A stretch of DNA of 64,000 bases from Rugalucina vietnamica (Eukaryota > Mollusca > Bivalvia > Lucinida > Lucinidae). Below the pieces are notes generated by a model, which worked only from the letters and a program-made list of their open reading frames with translations, did not search any database and was not told the origin of the DNA. Position numbers and translations under genes: made by a program. Shown in pieces: positions 32,751 to 54,585 of this stretch. Position 1 is the stretch's first letter; every line of letters begins with the position of its first letter. The stretch spans positions 16,017,851 to 16,081,850 of the forward strand of contig OZ024878.1 in the NCBI GenBank assembly GCA_964017185.1. Direction: 5' to 3'.

Positions 32751-34097
32751 TTCAGGTGTATCCTTTATATGAATGTAGTTTTCATTGGAGTTTATACGTT
32801 CACGTATTTCTGGATCTGGCTCTGGTATAGACTGAATATTCACGGCAGACAGTTCTGATTTGTCGACGGTTGAATTTTCACTACGTCTTTTCTCTCCCGA
32901 GTGAGGCTTTTCGTTTGGCTGATTATGATTTTTTCTTCTATGATCGGTGTGGACTGGTGTGTCATTCACGGTCCAGTTCTTTTGAGAGATTTGCTGTCGG
33001 TTGGGCAGTTTATTAATGCCCTGGGTTGTATCACTCTTTTGTTGTGGCTGGGGATGCGAACCGTTTAGTTCAGGCTGGTTCTGGTAATTGAATGGTGGTA
33101 AAGTCTGTTGTTGTACATTGCTCTGGGCTACAGGGTACACTGGGGTATTCATTGTAGTGGCTCTGTACTGGGGAGGCTGGAAGGCTGGCGTTGGTATAAT
33201 AACCTGAGATCTTGGTTGGTGATTCACAGTCCATGGGGGTTGGTATATATTCATATTAGGCTGGTGGCACCCGTATGTGGTAAACTGGTATGGATATGGT
33301 GTCTGATTCCATATTCCTTGGTTAAATTGTCCATGGTATACATTCGGGGCAGCTGGCATGGCAGGAGGTGGCATTGGTTGGGCCGTATTATAATAGTATG
33401 GTCTATTCTGTGAAGCTAGCTGTATGTGGAGGGCATTGTTGATATACAGGTTCTGCATCATTTGCATCTCTAGCATGCGAATTCAATTTTCTTGTAATTT
33501 GTCCTTCATGTCACTACAGCAATTATGTTTACACATTTGATCGCTATTACAGGATTGTTCTTCTTGTTTTAGTTCTGAGGGTTTTTTACTGTCATTTGAT
33601 TTTTCGTAAAGGTTCAGAGTAGATTTCAGTACATTTATCTGGTTCTCTAGGTCAAGAATGTATGATTTCACACCGATATCATCTTTGTTAACCTTTGATG
33701 TCGTTTTTGTGGATCTCTTGGGTTTAACTTTAGTATTATTTTCACCATTTTGACTATTACTGGCCTTGTTTTCACATAGTGCTACAGTAACTGGTGGTTT
33801 ACTAGTATTCAGTTCATGAGTTTGTTGTTCATAGGCAACTTGATTGACCGAAGATTTGTCTTGGTTTAAAGATTCATCAATGTTAATGACATGAATGTTT
33901 TCTAGTTCAGTATTTTCATTATGTATGGACATATCACTTTCCTTTTCAGATACAGAATACTTCAGATTGTCTGTACAATGGACACATATAAAGTCTTCCG
34001 AGCCTAGGGTATCTATTGCAGTGTCATTTATGTCTATACATTCATAGTGGAACCATTCAACACATGAAGAACGGCAAACCAGTGATCTATAGTACAA
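32604..34097 (-). pseudogene. LINE ORF1 with PHD-like finger, one in-frame TGA
   Basis: A single frame from Met at 34097 to TAG at 32604, broken only by TGA at 33483-33485. The N-terminus has the second half of a PHD-like finger (CRSSCVEWFHYEC then FICVHC), followed by an acidic stretch, a Lys-rich region and a possible coiled coil (LENQINVLKSTLNLYEK). After the TGA come a Gln/Pro/Asn/Tyr-rich segment and a basic C-terminus. PHD-bearing ORF1 proteins are known in CR1-type LINEs. The lone stop may be a recent mutation or a readthrough site; two shorter proteins (204 and 290 residues) are also possible. Confidence 0.8.
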
Positions 34098-34130
34098 GTG
34101 ATTGGAGTCTAGCCCTATTTAATAGAATAT

Positions 34131-34680
34131 GACTGTCTTGCCACCTGGACTGGGCTGGACAGGTATTCCAATAATTGACTATGCAATTAAATAACTTAAA
34201 GGCAAAATATTCCAAACACTGCCTGTGTTTTACAAAATACTCCTACAAGCATACTGAACATAACTTAAAAAGAAATATACCATTCTAAAGATGAACTGCC
34301 CCAGTGTTGTTTTATGTAAAATTCAAATATATTGAGTGAATACTTTTATATAAAAAGGCTGTTACAAAAGAGGTAAAAAACTTCTTCTGGAAGAAAACAA
34401 TTTTTTCTTCATTTTTTATACAGATGGCTTAGGGGATATATTCAAACTTGACGTAAAACAACAGCCCAATATGTGTTCAAACAGATGACATGTTTTGCTT
34501 GAATGAAAATGCAATATAGAAGAAGTAGTTCGTAGAAACTGACCACTATAAACACATATTTTCTTACTTATTTTTCATGTAAATACCTATTGGGCATATT
34601 CTAAAACCTGGTCTGACTCCAAGTCATGCATAAATTGGAACATGATAATAGCAGTACTGAAGTTTCATATCCCCCCTGGG
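34131..34680. other. Unassigned sequence upstream of the LINE
   Basis: AT-rich; no coding or repeat feature beyond what is listed. Confidence 0.35.
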
Positions 34681-34689
34681 CAAACCAAA

Positions 34690-35117
34690 GAAAAAAAATG
34701 AATCAGAATCAGAATCAGAATAGTTTACTGGTGACACGCCAAATGACATTATTTCACCAGGGGGTTCGGATGGGGGGAAAATTAGTCCCTTGAACCAGAG
34801 ATATATACTATTCATCTTTATCTCAGCTTGAACGCCCGAGTGAAGCGAACTTGGACACACAATCATCTGACATTTCAGCAGTAGAAAACAGAGAGTCAGG
34901 GAGGTCATTCCAGTCCCTGATAGTCTGGGGAAAGAAACTACATTTATAGGCCTCTATACTCTGTACTAGCAGATGGAAGCTGAAATGCCTTGGAGTGGCT
35001 ATTTCTACAACGCCTAGTCTTTGGGATAAGGTCATCTGTAGGTATTCTGGCTTTACCCTTCAGACCTTTGTATAGTAATATAAGTCGATTATCCGTCCTC
35101 CTTTTCTTGAGAGATGG
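34690..35117 (-). pseudogene. 3' fragment of CR1/Jockey-like LINE
   Basis: Same family as 14665-15885: on the minus strand it has the C-terminal ORF2 peptide FFPQTIRDWNDLPDSLFS, then the 3' end GGTGAAATAATGTCATTTGG and a tail of ATTCTG repeats (about 34699-34722). It is truncated at its 5' side, 8 bp from the T-run of the tRNA-Glu gene. An extra short segment near 34795-34828 is absent from the 14-kb copy. Confidence 0.8.
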
Positions 35118-35124
35118 GAATGGG

Positions 35125-35135
35125 AAAAAAAAAAA
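35125..35135 (-). terminator. RNA polymerase III T-run terminator
   Basis: Eleven T on the minus strand, 4 nt after the last base of the tRNA-Glu gene. Confidence 0.8.
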
Positions 35136-35139
35136 CTTT

Positions 35140-35210
35140 TCCCAAGCGGGGAATCGAACCCCGGCCGCCGCGGTGAGAGCGCGGAATCCTAACCACTAGA
35201 CCACTTGGGA
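35140..35210 (-). tRNA. tRNA-Glu (anticodon CTC)
   Basis: A 71-nt gene on the minus strand. The 7-bp acceptor stem TCCCAAG/CTTGGGA is perfect. The D arm contains the A box TGGTCTAGTGGTTAGGAT. The anticodon stem CCGCG/CGCGG encloses the loop CTCTCAC (anticodon CTC, Glu). The T arm CGGGG-TTCGATT-CCCCG is the B box. CCA is not encoded, as usual in eukaryotes, and a T11 terminator follows. All stems are intact, so this is a likely working gene and not a SINE relic, although it lies directly upstream of a LINE 3' fragment. Confidence 0.92.
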
Positions 35211-35652
35211 AGCTGAAATAATCAGTCGAACTAAAGTTATTTATATGTAACACGTGACAATCGCAAAACTACATCCGGGAAATTTCAAGATGTCAGCTTC
35301 CATGAAACGATTTTGTTTGGTCAGCGGAGCCCACAAATAATCGTATTTTCCTCAAGTTGACAGGAGTATTCATGGACAAATAATGCTTCAAAATGGACGG
35401 GAGTAATTTACCTCATCACTGATTTATTTTTCATGAACCCGATTGGCACAAACTCCTCCGGAAATGCTTTTCCAATGATTATGAAACCTGTCATTACCAG
35501 AACACTAGAAATCGAAGGGTTATAATTTCGACAAACGACAAAAGAGTAGCTCTGTTCTAGCATTCCTGACTGAAAAATAATTGACTGTGAAGTTAAACCA
35601 CAAATAAAGCCACCACATCAATTACACAAATACACCATGGCTGAAGCTATCG
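35211..35652. other. Unassigned sequence
   Basis: No gene or repeat recognised between the tRNA and the TIR element at 35659. Confidence 0.35.
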
Positions 35653-35658
35653 GTATAT

Positions 35659-36963
35659 GAGGGTCTGGATGGGGTATAATGATTAAAGAATAATGGCCTA
35701 AAATTTTTAATGAGAGTGAATAAAGAGCAAAAAATTTAATGATTAGTGAATAAATAGGTCCTAAAGAATAATGAATAAATGAAAAATTTTAATGAATAGC
35801 AGAATAATATAATGAATAGTGAATAATAACATTTTAAAGAATAATGAATATGCTAAAATTTGGCTATGGAATTGTCTTAGATGGCCTCCCTGACATTCCA
35901 GAATTTCATTTTTTTCTGGGGTCTGGGCGCCCCCAGACCCGATTTAGCTCAACTGTTATATTCATATTTCTGAAATCTTTGAATGCTTGAAAAGAAATAT
36001 GTCTGGAAGCCAAACATGTAGGGGCTCACTTCATGAATCAATTGAAAAAGAAATGTGTCATTTGAAGCCTGAGAAAAATCAAATCATTCTTGATGTTTAC
36101 TGAGACAGATACTATTTCACTGTTTTGTTTGCTTATGTTATATGTATTTTCTTTTTATTCTGTTACCCCACTTTGTCCTTATTATGTATATAATGATAAT
36201 CTTTTCTGTGGACGGACATCACTTTGCTTTTTATATGACAGAGCATAAGTATGGTGACTTTTGCAATCAGAAACAAGGCAGCACTAAGAACGTAAATGCA
36301 AATCTAACTGGCAGTTTATATGGCGCTACATAATTTTTTCCTCGCTCGCTCGGTAGTTAAGACATTTATAAAATGTTTTGTACAATCAACCACAAGCACA
36401 AATTCATACATCACATAGTACTCCTATGCTAACTAGTTTACTAAATAAAAACAACAGCTTTTTATTATAACTTTTACCCTTGAAGTTACAATTTTTCTTA
36501 AATTCACCTTTGGTATTCATAATTGAAGAGAAAGATTCAGGGTGAAACTCGGGGCATATTCAGTATACAATTTGGAGGGGATTATATTCCCAACAGATTT
36601 AAAAGAGGATTTGCTAAAAAAAAATCAGTTTATTATATGGAAAGTTTCTATGAGGCTTTGTGGTCTAGCAGATACTGTAATATATATGCTTCTCTCAAGA
36701 TGTTAATATCAAGGTTGCACTTAGCAGTCTACAATTTAGTATCATAGAACTAGTATTTGTGGCTTGAGATAAGGATGCCTTAGGTGGGGAATACCTATTT
36801 GCTTGTAGAAATTAGCTGGGTGAAGAAGGCGGTACTAGTAATTATCGTATTTTAATGAATAATCGAGCTAATTTTAATGAATAAGCCAAAATTTTAATGA
36901 CAGTGAATAAATGGCTAAATTTTTAGTGATTAGTGAATACCAGGACCCCCCATCCAGACCCTC
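35659..36963. mobile_element. 1.3-kb TIR element, short copy (GAGGGTCTGGATGGGG ends)
   Basis: Same TIRs as 16267-19970, flanked by the 6-bp duplication GTATAT (35653-35658 and 36964-36969). It retains the uninterrupted site (36496/36497) at which the 16-kb copy carries a Helentron-like insertion, and lacks the zinc-knuckle and GC-rich units of that copy. The open frame at 36523-36747 has no recognisable domain. Confidence 0.8.
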
Positions 36964-37141
36964 GTATATGGCAGGTCGGCTAGTTGAAATGATCATAATC
37001 ACTACCTTAGCCTTACAGGCACAGTAGTGATGGATCCCTATCTTTTTAATGTAACACTGGATTAAGTGAATCACGCATCACTCCAGATGCCGCCTTGCAA
37101 ATATTTTCTCACAAATTTTTTTGTCTAAAGTGTTAAAGTAT

Positions 37142-37561
37142 TGTGACGTAATAGCCTCCCTTGGAAATATGCAAATTTCAAACTCGAGACTTTGTGAATC
37201 GAGAAAGTGTTGGGTATATAGCGCAGTAAACCACCCTTGGTGGATGAGCATGCTTTTCCACAGACGGGGTTTCTGTGGCTTGGCTCGGCTGTTCGTTACA
37301 TTTGGTGGCAGCGGTGGGATAATGACAACTGCCAGAACGGAGTTGCCTTACCCATGTAGTTCCCAGGCCAAGACTCGGGACGAGTCTCGGAGGGGGAAGT
37401 AATGTGACGGAATAGCCTCCCTTGGAAATATGCAAATTTCAAACTCGAGACTTTGTGAATCGAGAAAGTGTTGGGTATATAGCGCAGTAAACCACCCTTG
37501 GTGGATGAGAATGCTTTTCCACCGACGGGGTTTCTGTGGCTTGGCTCGGCTGTTCGTTACA
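37142..37561 (+). mobile_element. TRIM-like miniature LTR retrotransposon
   Basis: Two 159-bp direct repeats (37142-37300 and 37403-37561) begin TGTGACG and end GTTACA, and differ at only about three positions. The 102-bp interior starts, 2 nt after the left LTR, with TGGTGGCAGCGGTGGGAT (37303-37320), complementary to the 3' end expected of a tRNA-Leu. It ends with the purine tract GGAGGGGGAAG (37389-37399) just before the right LTR. The flanks carry the 4-bp duplication GTAT (37138-37141 and 37562-37565). A TATA-like GGTATATAG lies in each LTR. No coding capacity, so it depends on enzymes of a full-size element. Confidence 0.85.
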
Positions 37562-37565
37562 GTAT

Positions 37566-38361
37566 CATATTTTCTCATATTTGAAACCAGTTTGATCCAA
37601 TTTTTTGTTTGTACTTTATGTTTAGACCATATTTTACCGCTATTTATGGCCCAATGCAAAATTACAAAATGGCTACCAGTTGGATGTAAAAAATAAGAAA
37701 AATATTCAAATTAAAGGGCAAATTAAGCATATTTGTGGTAAACTTGTTAGACCTGCCAAAAATGTCCGCGAGGGCGTATGGCAGTATATAGAGATAGATA
37801 GATTGAATTTTAATAAAGAAGAAAACTTCAGTTTATCATACTACCATCACAAGCCAGTCCCAAAAAATCCAAAATGATTTTGTTACATTGTAGTGCATGG
37901 ACACCTTCTCCTACTAGTCGGCTAGGTACTCTTCCTAGAAAAGAAATAAATATGGGTCACCTCACATTTCCCGCTATTTTCGTCATTCGGTGGAGGTGGT
38001 AACCTCGGTCATTATCGTTATGCGTTTCTATTTTTAGATGCTAACAAAATCATAATATGTCCAAAATATTACGAATTTTAATAATTTTCTTACTTTGGAA
38101 TAAATCTTATGCATTAATCTAAACAATGCTAAAAGAATATGCAATGTTTTGATGAAAAAAATAATTTTGATTTCATATTTTTGCTCCAACTTTAGTAAGG
38201 GCATAGCGATGAAAAAGAGTAATGTACCTCCACCAAATGAGCAAACTTATATACCTGTATGACGTCATCCCTGCAGGCCAGTGTGGCAGTTATGCCAATC
38301 ACGCTGATTATTAGATAATGGCCTAGGATCTAAAATAACCTGGATATGGCATAAAATCAAG
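37566..38361. other. Region upstream of RECQL, no gene recognised
   Basis: Contains short open frames without support. A TGACGTCA (about 38263) and a CCAAT (about 38295) occur within the last 100 bases, but a promoter cannot be claimed from these alone. Confidence 0.35.
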
Positions 38362-38972
38362 GGTATAGCTAAACAGCGAAAGGAAGGTTTCTTTTGCGAA
38401 AGGAAGATTTTTTGTACGAAAGGAATATTTTATCATTATCGTCATTGATATTCAACAGTTTTTAATTGTTTTGTTACACATGTTGTAATAAAGCAATAGC
38501 AAGTAAAATGTGTAAAATGCCAAAGAAAGTTATTTGGTGCAAAAAGAGGAACTTATAAAGAAAGCTCACTAAATTTAGGAAGATTTGCCTACGAAATGAA
38601 CGCTAAATACCATTTATCACCATCACTGCCTATCAGCTTTTTTGTCTTTTTTATACATTCTGCAATAAAATAATGAGAAGTAAAATACAATTTTACTATT
38701 AAGAAAATTTGGTCGAAATGGAGGACAGCCAATGAAATTTTGACACTGGGAAAGGAAGATTTTCTGCTACGAATGGAACATATATTTTATATAGTCAATT
38801 TAAAGTGATGTGAATGTCATACAAAACCCATTACCTATTTCCTTTAACCATTTAAAACTTAAAACATGCTCAATTGTAGTCAATGATTTCAAAATTTTGA
38901 AATAAAATCTTCCTTTCGTGAGAAAATCTTCCTTTCACGAAAGGAACGTTCCTTTCGCTATATAGTCATACC
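38362..38972. mobile_element. TIR element with GCGAAAGGAAG repeats
   Basis: Left GGTATAGCTAAACAGCGAAA and right TTTCGCTATATAGTCATACC are imperfect inverted ends. Subterminal repeats of CGAAAGGAAGATTTT occur in opposite orientation at the two ends. The element is about 610 bp and non-coding, and lies about 150 bp upstream of the predicted RECQL start codon. Confidence 0.6.
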
Positions 38973-39123
38973 ACAAAATCAAATGTCCTTACTTTCAACT
39001 TCAGCCTATTGAGGATTCTAGTGTTTTCTACTCTACAGCTGTATAATCAAACGCTGGGGTCTGAAAGCCCATGCCCAGCCCGAGCTGCCATCTTCTGAGA
39101 TGGAGTCAGTCAATTTCTGACCA

Positions 39124-50871
<11,748 letters not shown>

Positions 50872-51027
50872 AATTGGAAAAAAATAGTTTACCTAGTATA
50901 ATTTCATTCCATCAATTTTCTTTGTCTCCCCAAGTCATCATTGAAAGAATTATCAGAAATAAATTTTGTTATGCACCAAGTTTCCAGTTTGCAAGACTTC
51001 GTCACTTGTGAAAAGCACTTCAACTTG

Positions 51028-51270
51028 TCATTACGAAAACTTGTCCATGCTTTATGCAGAAAATATTTTAGATGCAAAAATGGAAAATTTCATTGGAAAA
51101 ATTTTGATTTTTTTTTTTATATTTTCACCGAGGCCAGTTCTAACGAGTACCCACAATGTATATTTTGGATCAAAAATAAGAAAAATAGGTATAGCCCTGC
51201 AAACCACAGTTTTTCTATATAAAAGTGGGGTTTAAGGGGGTATACATGTCACGGACATGTTATCCTGATG
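51028..51270 (-). repeat. MITE family B, reverse copy
   Basis: CATTACGAAAACTTGTCCAT to ACGGACATGTTATCCTGATG. The central hairpin is reduced to its one arm (CACCGAGGCCAGTTC). It begins about 156 bp after the RECQL stop codon, so it may lie in the 3' UTR. Confidence 0.75.
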
Positions 51271-51672
51271 TCTGGAGCTTAATACATGTATATGGCCATA
51301 AAATTCAAATATCTTCCCCTCCAGAACCAGAAATACTATGTTCTCGAAAGTTGGCATGTAGCATCAGGGAGTCATAATCTATTAAGTTAATATCATGACA
51401 ATGTGCTGGCCTTAACCTATTTAACATGGATAGCAACTGTACTCAGGTCAGGTGAGTGTTTCAGGACCCAATGACCCCTGGTCCTCTGGTTTGATCTATG
51501 TGTCAGACAAGCATGTGATAATGGATCAAGTCCTATAAACATACTTTTACATGTAATCGAGGGCATTAAATTGAATTATTCCTTTTATATTTGTAGTGTT
51601 TCATGAACAAAGAGTTCTTATTGTAAATGAAAACACAAACGAGCATAATGAAAATCACTATACATGTATTTC
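51271..51672. other. Unassigned sequence
   Basis: No gene or repeat recognised. Confidence 0.35.
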
Positions 51673-51756
51673 CGCCTTGCTGGGCAGTTCTAACGAGTAC
51701 CCACAATCTATGTTTTGGAGCAAAAATAAGAATTTACACCTGAAAAATTCTCTGTA
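51673..51756 (-). repeat. MITE family B fragment, left part of a split copy
   Basis: CGCCTTGCTGGGCAGTTCTA through CACCTGAAAAATTCTCTGTA. It resumes at 54149 with TATATTGCATGGGCAAGTTT, so the copy was split by the element 51757-54148. Confidence 0.75.
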
Positions 51757-54148
51757 CGAGGGGTATTCATTAAGTCCAGAAAATTACTGATTCCTGACTT
51801 TATTTGTGAATAAAAGTGTATATATGTTTGTGAAGTATCATCCTTTGCATAGGCGAACACAAGCGCAAATATGGCGCATTATATTATGTATCAGGATTAT
51901 CTCTCTTAGAAGTGCCCACTGTTTTGGCCATTGAAAATGCAGGAAATAGCCAAACAAATAAGAAAATTACATGCTAGACAAAATCAGACACTGATCCTTA
52001 AAATATCTTTTTTTATGGTACACATGTAACATTAAAAGCTATACGCAGGCTTTCAACATGCTTAATTCCAAATCAATAGGCCGAGAAGTTACGCAACAAT
52101 AGTGCTTTGTTTAAAGCAGCTAGAATTATATTATAGAATATTTGACTTAGCAAAAATGCACACAAATGCATGTTAATGCCAAAAATCTAATGCCTGTTAT
52201 TGCCATTTCGATTTTTCTTTTACAACATATTACCCTAGAGTTTAACTAAAAATATGGATATGACCGAAGTTAAATTTCGATATTCAAGTATCTATGTCAA
52301 TGGTGAGAATCTATACATGGAACCCTGAAAATGCCTGCTTATGAAGGCAAACACGCATTTTGAGCAAAGAAATAGTTCTTTATGTGTCAGGTTTATACCG
52401 ACTATATATATAGACTGTCACATTTTGGGCCAAGGTAGATACATGTATAACTAACATCATATTTTGCACTTTTATAAGGGGTCTAATTACCCCACCCACT
52501 TATACAAAATTGGGGGTTGATTTAAAAATTCTGTCAGTGTCCTCTAAGAATACGCTAAACTATTTTTCTTTAGTCCCCGAAAGAATATTCATCCATTTTT
52601 CTGGCAAATGGTACCCATTTGTTATGCTTAAACTAAAAATTGTTATCAAGGATACATGGCTTTATACAAGTAAACTTGTAAAAATGGCATGGAATATGAC
52701 CGTATTTTAACAAGCTTTGAAAAGCTTAATCCTTTTATCAAATTGGATTCAAAGTGCTAGTACAATTTTATTAAGGCATACCATTCTAACAAAAATCTAA
52801 ACACCTGTTTAACTACCATACGCAAGGTAGGAGCCGTAATAGAAATGCCATTCCAGATACTTTCACTTAACAAAATTGAAAAATATCTCTTATTTTTGTT
52901 CGATTACATAACACCCAGCTTTTTCAAGTATGTGCCATTTTAGCAGTTTAAGTCGCAAGTCTTCACAAATTACACTTTTTGAAAAACAAAAAATTACACT
53001 TTCCAAATATATTTACATTTTATGGCTGGCCTTTACACAATCATATTTAGGTGAGTTCCAGGTGGGTTTTTATCCAGGGAGTTCCGAACAGGCTGCCCTT
53101 GGGAGCTGTTGTATGCAGATGACTTGATGATTAGTGCTGAGTCCATGGAGGAACTACTGGTAAAGCTGAAGACATGGAAAGCAGAGATGGAGAGGAAAGG
53201 CCTTCGAGTGAACATGGGGAAGACAAAGATCATGGTCTCTGGCCCCAATCTGGACCTTCTGAAAAAATCTGGAAAGGATCCCTGTGGCGTCTGTCAGACA
53301 GGTGTAGGAAGAAATGCTATCTTCTGTGGTGGCTGCTTGTCCTGGATCCACAAGAAATGCAGTGGAATCAAAGGCCCCTTGCGCCCTGATCCTGATTTCA
53401 GATGTGCTCGCTGCCTAGGAAAGGCACGTCCAATAGCTGGAAGACTAGTGAAGGAGGTTCAGGTTGATGACGAAACAGTTGAGGCTGTTCCAGAGTTCTG
53501 TTATCTGGGAGACATGCTTTCCGCTGGTGGTGGTTGTGAACTGGCTGCAATAACGCGTTGCAAATCCGCTTGGGGCAAGTTCCGACAGCTACTCCCCCTA
53601 CTCACCAACCGCAATCTGCCACTTTTGACCAGAGGTCGAGTTTATTCAACTTGTGTGAGAAGTGTAATGCTGCATGCGGCAGAAACATGGGCCATGACTG
53701 TGGCTACACTTAACCGCCTACGGCGCAATGACCGTGCGATGATCCGCTGGATCTGTAATGTCAAGGCGAATGATGAAGTAAGCTCAGACTCCCTTCTCTC
53801 AAAGCTTGGTCTTCAGGATATAGATGTGGTGCTTCGCTCCAGCAGAATGGTATGGACACGTAGAGCGCAGCAAAGGCTGGATTGCTCAAGTACGCAAGCT
53901 GAACATAGCTGCACAGAAAAGATCTGGCAAGCCAAGGAAATCATGGGATGAAGTGTTGTTAGACGACAGAAAAAAGCTAGGAATGGATACTGCTGATCCT
54001 CAGAATCGCTCAGAGTGGAGAGGTCGTCTAAGAAGGAGACTTGTCAAACAAGTCCAACCCTCAGTAGAGGACAACGGACTATAAAACGGATATGATGATG
54101 ATGATGATGATGAGGTGCCCACTTTCAAGACTTAATAAATGCCCCTCG
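51757..54148. mobile_element. 2.4-kb mariner-type element nested in a family B MITE
   Basis: TIRs CGAGGGGTATTCATTAAGTC and GACTTAATAAATGCCCCTCG, with similarity running about 24 bp inward, flanked by duplicated TA (51755-51756 and 54149-54150). No transposase could be read in the AT-rich left interior (51790-53050). The right interior holds a LINE fragment (53058-54110) that ends within about 30 bp of the right TIR. Confidence 0.75.
53058..54110 (+). pseudogene. 5'-truncated LINE: RT fragment with embedded zinc finger
   Basis: Begins just before the RT catalytic motif (LLYADDLMISAESMEELL), continues with GLRVNMGKTKIMVSG, then a Cys/His-rich segment CGVCQTGVGRNAIFCGGC followed by LSWIHKKCSGIKG and FRCARC, then FCYLGDMLSAGGG, and later WYGHVERSKGWIAQV. 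A frameshift near 53851 moves the frame from 53109-53951 to 53824-54084. The 3' end carries a (GAT)n run (about 54092-54111). LINE RT with a PHD-like finger between palm and thumb; the clade is not certain. Confidence 0.85.
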
Positions 54149-54180
54149 TATATTGCATGGGCAAGTTTTCGTAATGATAA

Positions 54181-54430
54181 CAGGTAAGAAACAATCGAAA
54201 TGACAAATAGGTATTGATAAAGAGAACATTAAGTTTGCACAGCAAACATCAATTTCCTTAAAGGTGGCCTCTCAGTTACCTGAACTCAACCAAATACATG
54301 TATATGAAAATGCACAAAAAAGTGCAAAAAGCACAAAAATAGACAATTAGAACCAAAACTTAATAGCTGCAAAGGTGAAAAAAGTACAAGTAGGCAATTG
54401 CCCAATCGGAAAGAAAATCCCACTCCATAA
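54181..54430 (+). repeat. Dispersed repeat of unknown type
   Basis: Shares GTGGCC-CTCAGTTACCT-AACT-AACC, GTACAAGTAGGCAA and AATCCCACTCC blocks with 24480-24750 (order partly different) and weakly with 46653-46720. Confidence 0.55.
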
Positions 54431-54585
54431 CAATAACAATCTTTATTTAAGGTCGCTTACATGTATAAACAATCAACATAAACTCTGTAGAGCTTTTTAT
54501 TGCGACTAACTGAACATTTTACTGCCTGATGAATTTGCACCTGTTGAAGCTGTTTTGCATACCATTTAATTAAGCACTTGTAGCA

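Larger units (their letters stand above)
28930..34130 (-). mobile_element. Nearly complete LINE retrotransposon (CR1/Jockey-like)
   Basis: A 5.2-kb minus-strand element with ORF1 (34097 to 32604, one internal TGA), ORF2 (open from about 32750 to 29215) and a roughly 280-bp 3' UTR ending near AATAAA (about 28945-28950). The order ORF1, endonuclease, reverse transcriptase and C-terminal zinc knuckle fits the CR1/Jockey group, although the exact clade cannot be fixed by eye. The 5' limit and target duplication were not determined. The long intact ORF2 suggests recent insertion. Confidence 0.85.

Noticed and set aside
38255-38305. TGACGTCA and CCAAT as a RECQL promoter
   Set aside because: Short motifs expected by chance, more than 800 bp from the start codon and separated from it by a transposon; TGACGTCA also occurs inside the foldback element at 10 kb.
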